A stretch of 35,904 nt of DNA. Source: Actinomycetota bacterium. Lineage in GTDB: Bacteria; Actinomycetota; Thermoleophilia; Gaiellales; Gaiellaceae. The notes below the pieces were generated by a model. That model worked only from the letters and a program-made list of their open reading frames with translations, made no database searches and had not been told where the DNA came from. The stretch spans positions 1-35,904 of the forward strand of contig JACDGR010000004.1 of NCBI GenBank assembly GCA_013821525.1, given 5' to 3'. Shown here piece by piece: positions 22,882 through 29,690 of the stretch. Made by a program: the position numbers and the translations under genes. Numbering within the stretch: position 1 is the first letter of the stretch; every line of letters starts with the position of its first letter.

Positions 22882-24699
22882 CTATTCGATCGCGTTCAAG
22901 ATGTCATCGAAAATTGGCTCACAGGAACATCGGCAATTGTGTACAACCAGACCTTCCGCCTCGTACCAGTTAGTACCCGTCTCAAGGTTGTAGACATGAA
23001 TCTCAAGATGACACCGGCTGTTGTCGATCACGCGATCAAGCTGATGTCCAGCCACACCCTCACGGAGACCGCTCGCGCCATCGGCGTGCACCCTGACAAT
23101 CTCAGCAAGGTCCTCCGCGCTCGGGGCGTTCAAACCAGGGGCATCATCAGACGCCCTCCTGGCAACGCTCATGATTACCCGCGTGAGAAAGTTGCGCCGC
23201 TCTTCGCCCGGGGGTGGAGCGTCAAGAAGCTTGCGGAACACTTCGGAGTCACGCGCGCCACCATTCGCGCTCAGTTGGTGCGCGATGGCGTCGAGCCAAG
23301 AAATCGCTCCGGCGCAATGTTCGCCCGAATGGCTACTACCAGCCCAAAGCAGCGCCAGAAGCTTGCTGCTGCCGCCCACGAAGCCTGCGCCGGCCGGATT
23401 CAATCGATCGAAGAGAAGGTCAAACGGGCTCGGATCAAGTGCAAGATCGTTGGCCCTGGTGAGGAGCTGCTGGCAAAACGACTGAGTGATCTCGGGATCG
23501 AGTTCAAAGCCCAAGAGCCAGTTCATATCTACAACGTCGACTTGCTCGTCGGTTCCGTCGCTGTGGAACCATCCCGCGGCACCGTCACGAAGCGAAAGTC
23601 GTCCAAGTGGCGCGAGAGAACGGAATACCTCCTCGAGAACGGCTACTCTGTTCTGTCTGTCAGCTACCTGCGGTTGGAGGCGCTCGCTGGATGCCTCGAC
23701 GACGTGATCGCCGATTTGAATCTCATGCGCAGCAACCCACCCGCGCGTCGTGAGTATCGGATGGTTTACTGTGGACGTGAGAACACGACCCTTGTCCGTC
23801 GTGATGACGGAACATTCTCCTCGGTAGAATCGCCGGTAAAGTTTACGTATCGAAGATATTGAGGAGACTGCGATGTTGCCGGGAAAACATTGGATTGCCT
23901 CGCCAGGCATTTCCTCGGGCGGATCGCTGTAGCTGAACTCGCGCCCTTCGAGAGCTTCGTGCTCCGATCGCACGCGTTCGTCCAGCACAGTGCGCCACGT
24001 CCAGCGGGTGATGCCCAGATCCTGCTGACGGCTCTGGTTGATCTGAGACGAAACCTTGCCGATCTGGTCACGCGAAATGAGCCGCGCCCTCGACTCGCCC
24101 ACGCTGAAGGTCTGATCGATATGCTTCGCCAGCTCGCGGTGCGGCATGCCACTGCTGAATGCGCGCGTGACCACCTTGTCGATGTCCGTGGTGATCACGT
24201 CTGGGATCGACTTGATCAACGCGACGTTCTCTTGCACGAAGTGATCGACCAACTGGCTCATCTTCACACCCATCGCGCGCATGTCCCGGCCCATCACGTC
24301 GACGCCGAGCGCGGCACGTACCTGCTTCCCTAGCTGCTCCTGGTTGTGCTTGTCGGCGCGGTTCGCGAACGTGCGCGCGAGCCCCTCGATCCTCGACGTA
24401 TCGAGCCGGATTCCCATGTGGTGACGCGCCAGGTTTACGAGGTCGCGGGCGCGCTTGCTCTCGCCGACGTCGTGGCGTTGGCCCTCGGCAAGCGATTGAC
24501 CGAGCAGCGCCGGGAGCTCGGATAGCAGCGGGGTGAACGCGGGCCGGATCTCGGTACGGATGAGCGACACCATGGCCTTGGCGTACTCGAGCTCGATGAG
24601 CTTCGGGTAGACCTGCCGCGGGATGCGCCGCCGTGGCTTAGCAAGCCCATAGCGCCGATGCAGCGCGACGTGATTCGCGGTGGCCAGGGTCCGATTCAC
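22882..24699 (-). CDS. Minor head protein (MuF/SPP1 gp7-like) interrupted by an intein
   Basis: 605 codons, GTG at 24697-24699 overlapping the portal stop (GTGA). Residues 1-270 are the MuF-like head morphogenesis protein: long helices, D-Q-I-G-K-V-S-S-Q-I-N-Q, then W-R-T-V-L-D-E-R-V-R-S-E-H and a P-G-E-A-I-Q. The family ends in a conserved Cys motif, which here (C589-R-C-S-C-E-P) is separated from Q270 by 318 codons. Those 318 residues begin with C-F-P-G-N and end with V-V-H-N, the signature of an intein. Spliced product would be 287 aa, joined as A-I-Q-C-R-C. The protein sits inside the head near the portal. Without splicing, the conserved end would be displaced, so splicing is presumably required for head assembly. 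Confidence 0.93.
   Translation of the reverse strand: MNRTLATANHVALHRRYGLAKPRRRIPRQVYPKLIELEYAKAMVSLIRTEIRPAFTPLLSELPALLGQSLAEGQRHDVGESKRARDLVNLARHHMGIRLDTSRIEGLARTFANRADKHNQEQLGKQVRAALGVDVMGRDMRAMGVKMSQLVDHFVQENVALIKSIPDVITTDIDKVVTRAFSSGMPHRELAKHIDQTFSVGESRARLISRDQIGKVSSQINQSRQQDLGITRWTWRTVLDERVRSEHEALEGREFSYSDPPEEMPGEAIQCFPGNIAVSSISSIRKLYRRFYRGECSVITTDKGRVLTSTVNHPILTTRGWVAAHEIQIGDHVVEASSERLQPQVADRQNRVAVLEEVFRSLAPLGRLSLRDGAAGWFHSDGTDEQVDVVDMNWLLGFELDPEITQSFCQQLLTRANDLALDPSPFDLLFDRLNPAGAGFVGGSSKLLALLWAGSSHSGEHCAGAISWLDAIAHQLSANGGARDSEVFRKLLDAPPPGEERRNFLTRVIMSVARRASDDAPGLNAPSAEDLAEIVRVHADGASGLREGVAGHQLDRVIDNSRCHLEIHVYNLETGTNWYEAEGLVVHNCRCSCEPIFDDILNAIE
22936..23889 (-). other. Intein in the minor head protein
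   Basis: 318 residues, MuF residues 271-588. Block A starts with the nucleophile C1 (C-F-P-G-N-I-A-V). Block B carries T-V-N-H (T40, H43) in a S-T-V-N-H-P-I-L-T-T-R-G-W context followed by I-Q-I-G-D-H-V. The terminal blocks read H-V-Y-N-L-E-T-G and E-G-L-V-V-H-N, with penultimate His, terminal Asn and +1 Cys in the extein: a standard class 1 splicing set. The Hint parts cover about 66 N-terminal and 25 C-terminal residues. The 228 residues between (nucleotides about 23011-23694) have no LAGLIDADG, HNH or other known endonuclease motif in this frame. On the opposite strand the same DNA encodes an endonuclease. Confidence 0.93.
22996..23862 (+). CDS. Homing-endonuclease-like gene nested antisense inside the intein
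   Basis: 288 aa, ATG at 22996 with AAGG eight bases upstream, TGA stop at 23860-23862; it lies wholly inside the intein. From the N-terminus: a helix-turn-helix (T-L-T-E-T-A-R-A-I-G-V-H-P-D-N-L-S-K-V, residues 22-40), a second (G-W-S-V-K-K-L-A-E-H-F-G-V-T-R-A-T-I-R, 73-91), a basic linker, then a Vsr/DUF559-like PD-(D/E)XK core: G-E-E-L-L (E156/E157), Y-N-V-D-L-L-V (D182), V-A-V-E-P (E191), and a K/R-rich helix leading to L-L-E-N-G-Y-S-V-L-S-V (213-223). This architecture is known for phage homing endonucleases of the Vsr-like group. A longer start upstream (22852) would run into Hint-coding DNA and lacks domain logic. Its C-terminal ~60 residues lie opposite the Hint N-terminal blocks. Confidence 0.85.
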   Translation: MNLKMTPAVVDHAIKLMSSHTLTETARAIGVHPDNLSKVLRARGVQTRGIIRRPPGNAHDYPREKVAPLFARGWSVKKLAEHFGVTRATIRAQLVRDGVEPRNRSGAMFARMATTSPKQRQKLAAAAHEACAGRIQSIEEKVKRARIKCKIVGPGEELLAKRLSDLGIEFKAQEPVHIYNVDLLVGSVAVEPSRGTVTKRKSSKWRERTEYLLENGYSVLSVSYLRLEALAGCLDDVIADLNLMRSNPPARREYRMVYCGRENTTLVRRDDGTFSSVESPVKFTYRRY

Positions 24700-26345
24700 A
24701 CGTCGGCTCTCGGCGCGACCGCACCGCTCGAATTGGTCGCATCATCGGGCACCGCGCCGCTTTCGTCGACCGGCAACATCGGCGGCGGCGGGGTCGGATC
24801 CGCATCGACCGCGGGTGCGACGATCGCTTCCTGATCAGCGCGCGCGTCAAAGTCAATGTGCGTGTCGTACGAGAACCGGTCGCCGCCGAACCGCGAGAGC
24901 GCGATCTCTTCGGGCGACACCACTTGGTTGGTGATGTACACGGCATCGGCTTGCGCCTGCGTATAGTGCGCCTCAGCCGATTCCTTTTCGCTCGGTTGCC
25001 ACAGGCTCTTGAACCGAACGCTGTGGTTGACCTTGTCGGGGTCCTCGCCGATCGCGGCGAGACAGATCTCAACCATGCGCAAGATCGCCGGTGCCACCTG
25101 CAGCGCCTGCACGCTCGCCACGCGATCGTAGAAGAACCGGATATCACTCTCGCCGGTGGCGTTCAGTCCGCCCGGGCTCTGCCCCATGAGCAGCGTCAGC
25201 GGCATGTCACACGCCGCGGCAAGCCGGGTGGAGAACCGGTCAAGCATCTCGGGGAAGCCCGACATTGGCGTGGCCTGGCGTTCGAACTTCTCGCCATTGG
25301 CGTCGACCAAGATCGCGCGGGCGGTGGAGCGCATGACGTCGACGCTCACCAGCCGTTGCATCAGCGCGCCGGGGCCGTCCTGATCGATGAGGTCGGAGAG
25401 CCCGTTGATCGTGTAGACCGCCTGGCTGAAATCGGCCAGCAGCTGCGCGCCCGATTGGTGCGCGCTCTGGTAGTCGCGTAGCGCGCTGATCACGCGGCTC
25501 AAGATCGAATCGCCCCAGCCTTGACCGCCTTGGCTGATCGCGTACCGAGAGACGCGGATGCCGGGGAAGATCAGCAGACGGCTCTCGTGCACCTCCATGT
25601 ACTGCGCGTGGTACTCGGCATCGACGGGCGTCCCGGTGATCGTCGGCACGAGCTGATAGATCGCAGGCTCGCCAAACTTCGGCGCCCTCGGATCGTTGTA
25701 GAAGTAGCGCGGGATGAGCTCGCGACGCTCGAGCGAGGTCAACCAGTCGACCGACTTCACCCGCTTGAGGTCCAGCGGCTCACGCAAATCTGTCGTGTAA
25801 TCGTTGGCGCCGATCAGGATCGCGCCGCCGCCGTACGCACGCTGAAAACACATCGCATCCTTGAGCGCGGCGAGCAGGCCGAGGTCTTGGAGCTGCTTGC
25901 TGATGGTCTCCTGCAGACCTTTGGCGCCCTTGTCGACCTCGTCTTTGCGCGCGAACGCCGGCGGCTTACCAGGCGCGCTGCCCGGTGCAGCGACCATCGA
26001 CTTGGCCGGATCCGGTACCGGCGGCTTGTAGGTCTCGGGCGGCTCGTCATCGCCGATCTGCAGCTCCCAGCCTTGGCGTAGCGCCTCGTTTGGGACCGAC
26101 TCGATCACGCGCGCCGCAATCGCATCACCACGCCACAGCCCGAGCGCGGCGATATCGCTGACCACATCGGGCTGAAACGACACGTTGCCGATCGATCCGA
26201 GCGTCTTGTCCCGGCCGAGGATGCCCGCGCCGGTCAGGTCGTTCATCCACGCATCGGTGCGTGCTCGAGCGTCGACGGTCTTGGGCTTGCCCGTGGGGTT
26301 GCCGCTCACGCCCTTGGTGAATTGCCCTGCGTTCCGCCTGCCCAT
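24696..26345 (-). CDS. Portal protein (DUF1073/gp6-like)
   Basis: 549 aa, ATG at 26343-26345. A-A-R-V-I-E-S-V-P-N-E-A-L-R-Q-G-W, L-K-D-A-M-C-F-Q-R-A-Y-G-G-G-A-I-L-I-G and P-L-T-L-L-M-G-Q-S-P-G-G-L-N-A-T-G-E-S-D are strong signatures of DUF1073 portals. It forms the dodecameric vertex through which DNA is packaged. Unusual: the first 23 residues carry G-Q-F-T-K-G-V-S-G-N-P-T-G-K-P-K, a basic motif normally seen in DUF5681-type proteins and here also at the start of the small terminase. Confidence 0.93.
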   Translation of the reverse strand: MGRRNAGQFTKGVSGNPTGKPKTVDARARTDAWMNDLTGAGILGRDKTLGSIGNVSFQPDVVSDIAALGLWRGDAIAARVIESVPNEALRQGWELQIGDDEPPETYKPPVPDPAKSMVAAPGSAPGKPPAFARKDEVDKGAKGLQETISKQLQDLGLLAALKDAMCFQRAYGGGAILIGANDYTTDLREPLDLKRVKSVDWLTSLERRELIPRYFYNDPRAPKFGEPAIYQLVPTITGTPVDAEYHAQYMEVHESRLLIFPGIRVSRYAISQGGQGWGDSILSRVISALRDYQSAHQSGAQLLADFSQAVYTINGLSDLIDQDGPGALMQRLVSVDVMRSTARAILVDANGEKFERQATPMSGFPEMLDRFSTRLAAACDMPLTLLMGQSPGGLNATGESDIRFFYDRVASVQALQVAPAILRMVEICLAAIGEDPDKVNHSVRFKSLWQPSEKESAEAHYTQAQADAVYITNQVVSPEEIALSRFGGDRFSYDTHIDFDARADQEAIVAPAVDADPTPPPPMLPVDESGAVPDDATNSSGAVAPRADV

Positions 26346-26375
26346 GCCTGCGTTGTCACCGGTTCGCGCCTGCTA

Positions 26376-26391
26376 CCTCCAATATTGGAGG
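26376..26391. promoter_or_regulatory. Perfect 16-bp palindrome overlapping a ribosome binding site
   Basis: CCTCCAATATTGGAGG is a perfect inverted repeat between the portal start and the rightward proline-rich gene. Its right arm GGAGG is the ribosome binding site of the gene at 26398, six bases before ATG. It could be an operator or an RNA hairpin hiding the Shine-Dalgarno sequence. Confidence 0.55.
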
Positions 26392-26397
26392 CTCGGC

Positions 26398-26778
26398 ATG
26401 CACCTCGCACACGCTCACCGCATGTCTACCGATCCAAACAACGTCCCCTCCAAGGGTCCCGCCGACGTCGTCTACCCCAACCCCGCGCCGATCGCGCCGC
26501 CCGTCGTCGATCAAGCGGCCGCTGCCCAGCCGCCCATCGTGCAACCGCCGGTACAGCCCGTCGGCATGCCGCCCGCCGTGCAGCCACAGCCGTTCGGTCA
26601 GCCTGGGCAGCCGACGCCGACCCCTGCGGTCGAGACCCCGCACGGTATCCAGCCCGCGGCGCCGGCCCCGCTTGGCGTGCCGACCCAGGCCGATCAACCG
26701 CACAGCGCTGAACCGTTTGCATCCGCGCCCGCGCCTGCGGTGACTACGAGGTCAAAAACCCCGACCCAGCAGCGCTAG
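26398..26778 (+). CDS. Proline-rich protein on the opposite strand
   Basis: 126 aa, ATG at 26398 with an excellent GGAGG six bases upstream. Nearly the whole protein is Pro, Ala, Gln and Val (P-P-I-V-Q-P-P-V-Q-P-V-G), so it is likely disordered and extended, without membrane segment or known domain. A second ATG is at 26422 but has no ribosome binding site. It is one of few rightward genes in the phage, lying between portal and terminase genes, and converges with the leftward gene at 26744-27001 with a 35-base overlap. Function unknown; the opposite frames here show only arginine-rich shadow sequence. Confidence 0.6.
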   Translation: MHLAHAHRMSTDPNNVPSKGPADVVYPNPAPIAPPVVDQAAAAQPPIVQPPVQPVGMPPAVQPQPFGQPGQPTPTPAVETPHGIQPAAPAPLGVPTQADQPHSAEPFASAPAPAVTTRSKTPTQQR

Positions 26779-27001
26779 GCTCCGAGAAGCTCACCCCATC
26801 GGGGTGCGCCTGCAGGAACGCGAACAGCCGCTCGTCCCCGATGTTATCGAGCGCAGCTTTCGCCTGATCGATGTTCCCCTCATGCAGCAAGGTGCACGTG
26901 TCCTCGATGGCCGATTTGTCGGCGCGCGTGACGAGGAATGCCTCGACATCGATGTGCGGGGTGCCGTTGGTGTCGGTGCGACGGCCGATTAAATTGATCA
27001 T
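26744..27001 (-). CDS. Small protein of unknown function
   Basis: 85 aa from an ATG at 26999-27001. A plausible globular sequence: I-D-V-E-A-F-L-V-T-R-A-D-K-S-A-I-E-D-T-C-T-L-L-H-E-G, then Q-A-K-A-A-L-D-N-I and L-F-A-F-L-Q-A-H-P. No family recognised. Its 3' end overlaps the end of the rightward proline-rich gene, so simultaneous expression would produce overlapping antisense transcripts. It lies just downstream of the large terminase. Confidence 0.6.
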   Translation of the reverse strand: MINLIGRRTDTNGTPHIDVEAFLVTRADKSAIEDTCTLLHEGNIDQAKAALDNIGDERLFAFLQAHPDGVSFSEPSAAGSGFLTS

Positions 27002-27091
27002 GCCGCACTGTAACCGAGAGTGGACCTGAGTCCCCAAGACTCGCCAGGCCGAGCCGTACCGTGCCTAACCCCGCCGCGCCCCGGCGCAATC

Positions 27092-28519
27092 CTATCTTCG
27101 CATGCCCGACAGCAATCCGCCAAGGCCCGCCAGCTTTCGAGCCTGATCAACCGCGCTGCCCGAGCCGATCAGCAGGCCATACGCGCCGCTCATGGCGTCG
27201 ACTTGATCTTTGAGCTTCGCCGCCGGAAAGCTCTCGTGCTCTCCCACGAAATCACGCACCCATGGTGCGCCACGCAACAGGTGAACGTTGCCGGCTGCGC
27301 ACTGACTTGCATACGGATCGGCGCGCACATCCTTGGCCCCGCTCTCGATCTCAAACGAGACCTTGTAGCCGTGCAGTAGCTTCGCAAAGTGCGGCTTCTG
27401 ACTCTTGCCGGCCTGCCCAGGGTCCTGCGGCAGCCGGATCTCGACGTGCTTGCCATCGAGCTGCGCGGTCTCCAAGATCTTGCGGTCGCGCACGTCCGCG
27501 CCCCATTGCCCACGCTGCATGTCCGCCACGTAGAGCGCGTTATCGGCGAGCCCGACCAAAGCACCCGCGGTGTACGCGCTATCGCTCTCGGTGGAGGCCG
27601 CAAGGTCCCAGCTGCGGACCCACCGAGCTCGGGTCGGCATGATGTTGACCAGCGCATCGGCGAACCACTGGCCTTTGAACATGCCGCCGCCTCGAGGGGA
27701 CGGCCTTTGTTGGTACAGCGACCACCAACCGTACTCGCCGCGCATGCGGATGGCCTTGAGCGCCTCGAGGTTGTAGACCGCTGGCCAGTAGCTGACCACG
27801 TCCGCATCGTTGCGCTCATCGGCGGGCTGACCGTCGGGCCCCGAGATCGCCGGGATCTCAATATGCCGCCACTTGAGGCCGAGCGGATCGTGCATCAGCC
27901 GACCGATCACGTCGTCCTCGTTCCACCGCGTCATGTTTACGATCATCGATGCACCCGGCTCGAGCCGGCTCATGTAGTCGTCGCGCAACCAGTCCCACGC
28001 GCGGTCGCGGTTGAGCTTGCTCTCGGCAAACTCGCGACCCTTGACCAAGTCGTCGGCGACCATGAGCCCCGAGTTGCAACCGCTGCCAGTGACCGCGCCG
28101 CCAACGCTCGTCGCGCGCAGCCCGCCTTGCAGGATCGTCCGCCAATCGTTGATCGATTGCCGCTCATCGTCCATCGCACAGCCTTCGGCCCTGACGATCG
28201 AGCGCACACGCCTCGAGGTCTGTTGTGTGAGGTCGTCGCCGAACGTCGCGTAAAAGTTCAGGCAGGCCGGATCCATGAGCGTGCGCCAGGCGAGGCCGTG
28301 TGCGAGAGTCTCCGTCTTACCGCCTCGAGGTGGCATGCTGATCGTCGCGTACACCGATCGGTGCCGCGTCTCCTCGATCAGGTCGGTCACGATCTTCAGG
28401 TGAGCCGGCAGCGGCGTGTACTTCGGCGTCACGCGCGCAATGAAATCGGCCAGCGGCTCGGCGTCGTTCTGGTAGCGGTCGAGCGCCTCGCGGCGTTCAG
28501 CTCTCGTGGTCGTCAGCAT
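27092..28519 (-). CDS. terL: Terminase large subunit
   Basis: 475 aa, ATG at 28517-28519. Walker A M-P-P-R-G-G-K-T-E (62-70), Walker B L-M-V-A-D-D (152-157) and a coupling motif M-T-R-W-N-E-D-D (196-203) form the packaging ATPase. The nuclease part has W-D-L-A-A-S (D305), a D-P-G-Q-A-G-K stretch near 366 and K-D-Q-V-D-A (D438, D441) as acidic residues. It cuts concatemers and pumps DNA through the portal. Its start lies inside the small terminase gene (23-base overlap). Length and order of motifs are normal. Confidence 0.95.
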   Translation of the reverse strand: MLTTTRAERREALDRYQNDAEPLADFIARVTPKYTPLPAHLKIVTDLIEETRHRSVYATISMPPRGGKTETLAHGLAWRTLMDPACLNFYATFGDDLTQQTSRRVRSIVRAEGCAMDDERQSINDWRTILQGGLRATSVGGAVTGSGCNSGLMVADDLVKGREFAESKLNRDRAWDWLRDDYMSRLEPGASMIVNMTRWNEDDVIGRLMHDPLGLKWRHIEIPAISGPDGQPADERNDADVVSYWPAVYNLEALKAIRMRGEYGWWSLYQQRPSPRGGGMFKGQWFADALVNIMPTRARWVRSWDLAASTESDSAYTAGALVGLADNALYVADMQRGQWGADVRDRKILETAQLDGKHVEIRLPQDPGQAGKSQKPHFAKLLHGYKVSFEIESGAKDVRADPYASQCAAGNVHLLRGAPWVRDFVGEHESFPAAKLKDQVDAMSGAYGLLIGSGSAVDQARKLAGLGGLLSGMRR

Positions 28520-28838
28520 CTTCTTCTTCGAGCGCCTTCCGACGTTCGTGTGGCGTCATGCGAGCGGCTTCGATCAACGCCACCATGCGCGAGTCCAGTA
28601 CCTGCTCGGCCTGGACCTCGTGGCGCTCGGGCGGCTTGCTGTAGCCGTTCGCGGCGATCCAGTTCAGCGCCTGGATCTGCTGTGCAGGCTCACCTTCGCG
28701 CAGGATCCGAAGAGCAGCTTCTACGAGCTCGGCGGGCCTTGCACCTTCGCGAATCGCCTCGGCCAAGGAGTGGTTGTTGGGCGGCCTGCCTTTGACGTTG
28801 CCGCTTTGGCCGGGTTTGAAACTTGTGCTGGATTTCAC
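28497..28838 (-). CDS. Small terminase-like protein (DUF5681 motif)
   Basis: 113 aa, GTG at 28836-28838. F-K-P-G-Q-S-G-N-V-K-G-R-P-P at the N-terminus is the DUF5681 signature, found in proteins next to large terminases. The rest is helical with a DNA-binding style core (P-A-E-L-V-E-A-A-L-R-I-L) and an acidic tail. Immediate position before terL makes a small terminase role (site recognition) likely. Confidence 0.72.
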   Translation of the reverse strand: MKSSTSFKPGQSGNVKGRPPNNHSLAEAIREGARPAELVEAALRILREGEPAQQIQALNWIAANGYSKPPERHEVQAEQVLDSRMVALIEAARMTPHERRKALEEEDADDHES

Positions 28839-28942
28839 GGGGTTACCATCGCAAGTCGTGCAAGTAGGACATCTTCGATCTCGGTTTGTCCTAACGTCGC
28901 GTAAGTCCCTGATTCGGCCGTGTTTTTCAGGGTAGATCTCAT
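28835..28942 (-). CDS. 35-residue micro-gene coupled on both sides
   Basis: ATG at 28940-28942 forms ATGA with the upstream stop, its TGA forms GTGA with the small terminase start, and GGGGGAG precedes it closely. The product is short and helical (E-I-E-D-V-L-L-A-R-L-A-M). No family. Whether the peptide matters or only passes ribosomes on to the small terminase is unknown. Confidence 0.5.
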   Translation of the reverse strand: MRSTLKNTAESGTYATLGQTEIEDVLLARLAMVTP

Positions 28943-29421
28943 CGCTCCCCCATCATCAACGATTCCAGGTTCACGCCTAAGGCTTTCAGCTTGCCGATCG
29001 CGCTCGCAAGCTCGGCGTGGCATTGGCTCTCGCGCATCCGCACCAGTACTGCCACGTCTTTCACCTCCATGATCTCGCCGGTCTGCGCCACGGTGTCGGC
29101 CACATCCAGCGTGCAGCTCGGCGCCTCGCTTCGGTAGCGCCTGCCGTTGAAGTCGGTTGCAGGCGTCTTGCCGTTGACGCGCCTACCAGCTCGATTCGAT
29201 CCCAGGGTTACCCAGAGATGCGACGAGCAGCGGACGTGCGGACACGGCCGCTCTACTGGGCAATCGCCACGGGTCGCTGGCACATCGTTGCGTAGCCGTA
29301 GCCTGCGGCCGTCGCCGAGCGGGACCACAGTGGGCGCGGCGTCGTCGTCGGCGATCGCCGTGGCAATGGCGATCTGCGCGGCGAGGTAGGCGCGGAGCTT
29401 GGGGTCGATGTTATTCGTCAT
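28939..29421 (-). CDS. Cys-rich regulator-like protein with a sigma-like C-terminus
   Basis: 160 aa, ATG at 29419-29421. A block R-G-D-C-P-V-E-R-P-C-P-H-V-R-C-S-S-H-L with C-x5-C-x4-C-x2-H spacing matches a Cys/His motif found in small sigma-70-like proteins of phages and plasmids. The second half, S-C-T-L-D-V-A-D then G-E-I-M-E-V-K-D-V-A-V-L-V-R-M-R-E-S-Q-C, resembles the region-4 helix-turn-helix of that family but with poor conservation. Possibly a transcription regulator for the packaging genes. Assignment is moderate. Confidence 0.55.
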   Translation of the reverse strand: MTNNIDPKLRAYLAAQIAIATAIADDDAAPTVVPLGDGRRLRLRNDVPATRGDCPVERPCPHVRCSSHLWVTLGSNRAGRRVNGKTPATDFNGRRYRSEAPSCTLDVADTVAQTGEIMEVKDVAVLVRMRESQCHAELASAIGKLKALGVNLESLMMGER

Positions 29422-29689
29422 CGTCCACTCCAAGGAACTTCACGTGTGCCACGGGCTCGGGTAGATCGAGCACGATCCGAAACCGGCTCTTGCTGCTCGA
29501 CAGGAACTCGTACCGCGCCAGGTGGCGATCCATCATGAGCTTCGCGAGCAGGATTTGATCGGCCTTCTGCTCGTCGGTCAACCGCTTGACGGCGGGCGCC
29601 CGATCGCGCATCCGCTCCACCACGTCGTCGATCTCGCGTTGTGGTTCATCCACGAACGCCGGCCCCTGCATGTGTAGTTGCTTTGACAT
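29411..29689 (-). CDS. Small protein, unknown
   Basis: 92 aa, ATG at 29687-29689 with AGGGGG five bases upstream. Mostly charged helix (E-I-D-D-V-V-E-R-M-R-D-R-A, T-D-E-Q-K-A-D-Q-I-L-L-A-K-L-M-M-D) followed by strands (F-R-I-V-L-D-L-P-E). No family recognised. The ribosome binding site lies in a predicted RNA hairpin. It overlaps the next gene by 11 bases. Confidence 0.6.
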   Translation of the reverse strand: MSKQLHMQGPAFVDEPQREIDDVVERMRDRAPAVKRLTDEQKADQILLAKLMMDRHLARYEFLSSSKSRFRIVLDLPEPVAHVKFLGVDDDE

Positions 29690-29690
29690 A

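Noticed and set aside
22852-22995. Longer start for the antisense endonuclease at 22852
   Set aside because: The extra 48 codons lie opposite the extein end and splicing block F, have no domain logic, and the ATG at 22996 has a better ribosome binding site.
26356-26703. Leftward 115-codon frame opposite the proline-rich gene
   Set aside because: Arg/Gly/Leu-rich shadow without ribosome binding site; the rightward frame has GGAGG and coherent composition.
26778-26790. Fifth copy of the leader motif (GGCTCCGAGAAGC)
   Set aside because: Only the first part matches, and it lies inside coding sequence rather than before a start codon.
27389-28795. 468-codon rightward open frame
   Set aside because: Antisense to the large and small terminase genes whose motifs are certain.
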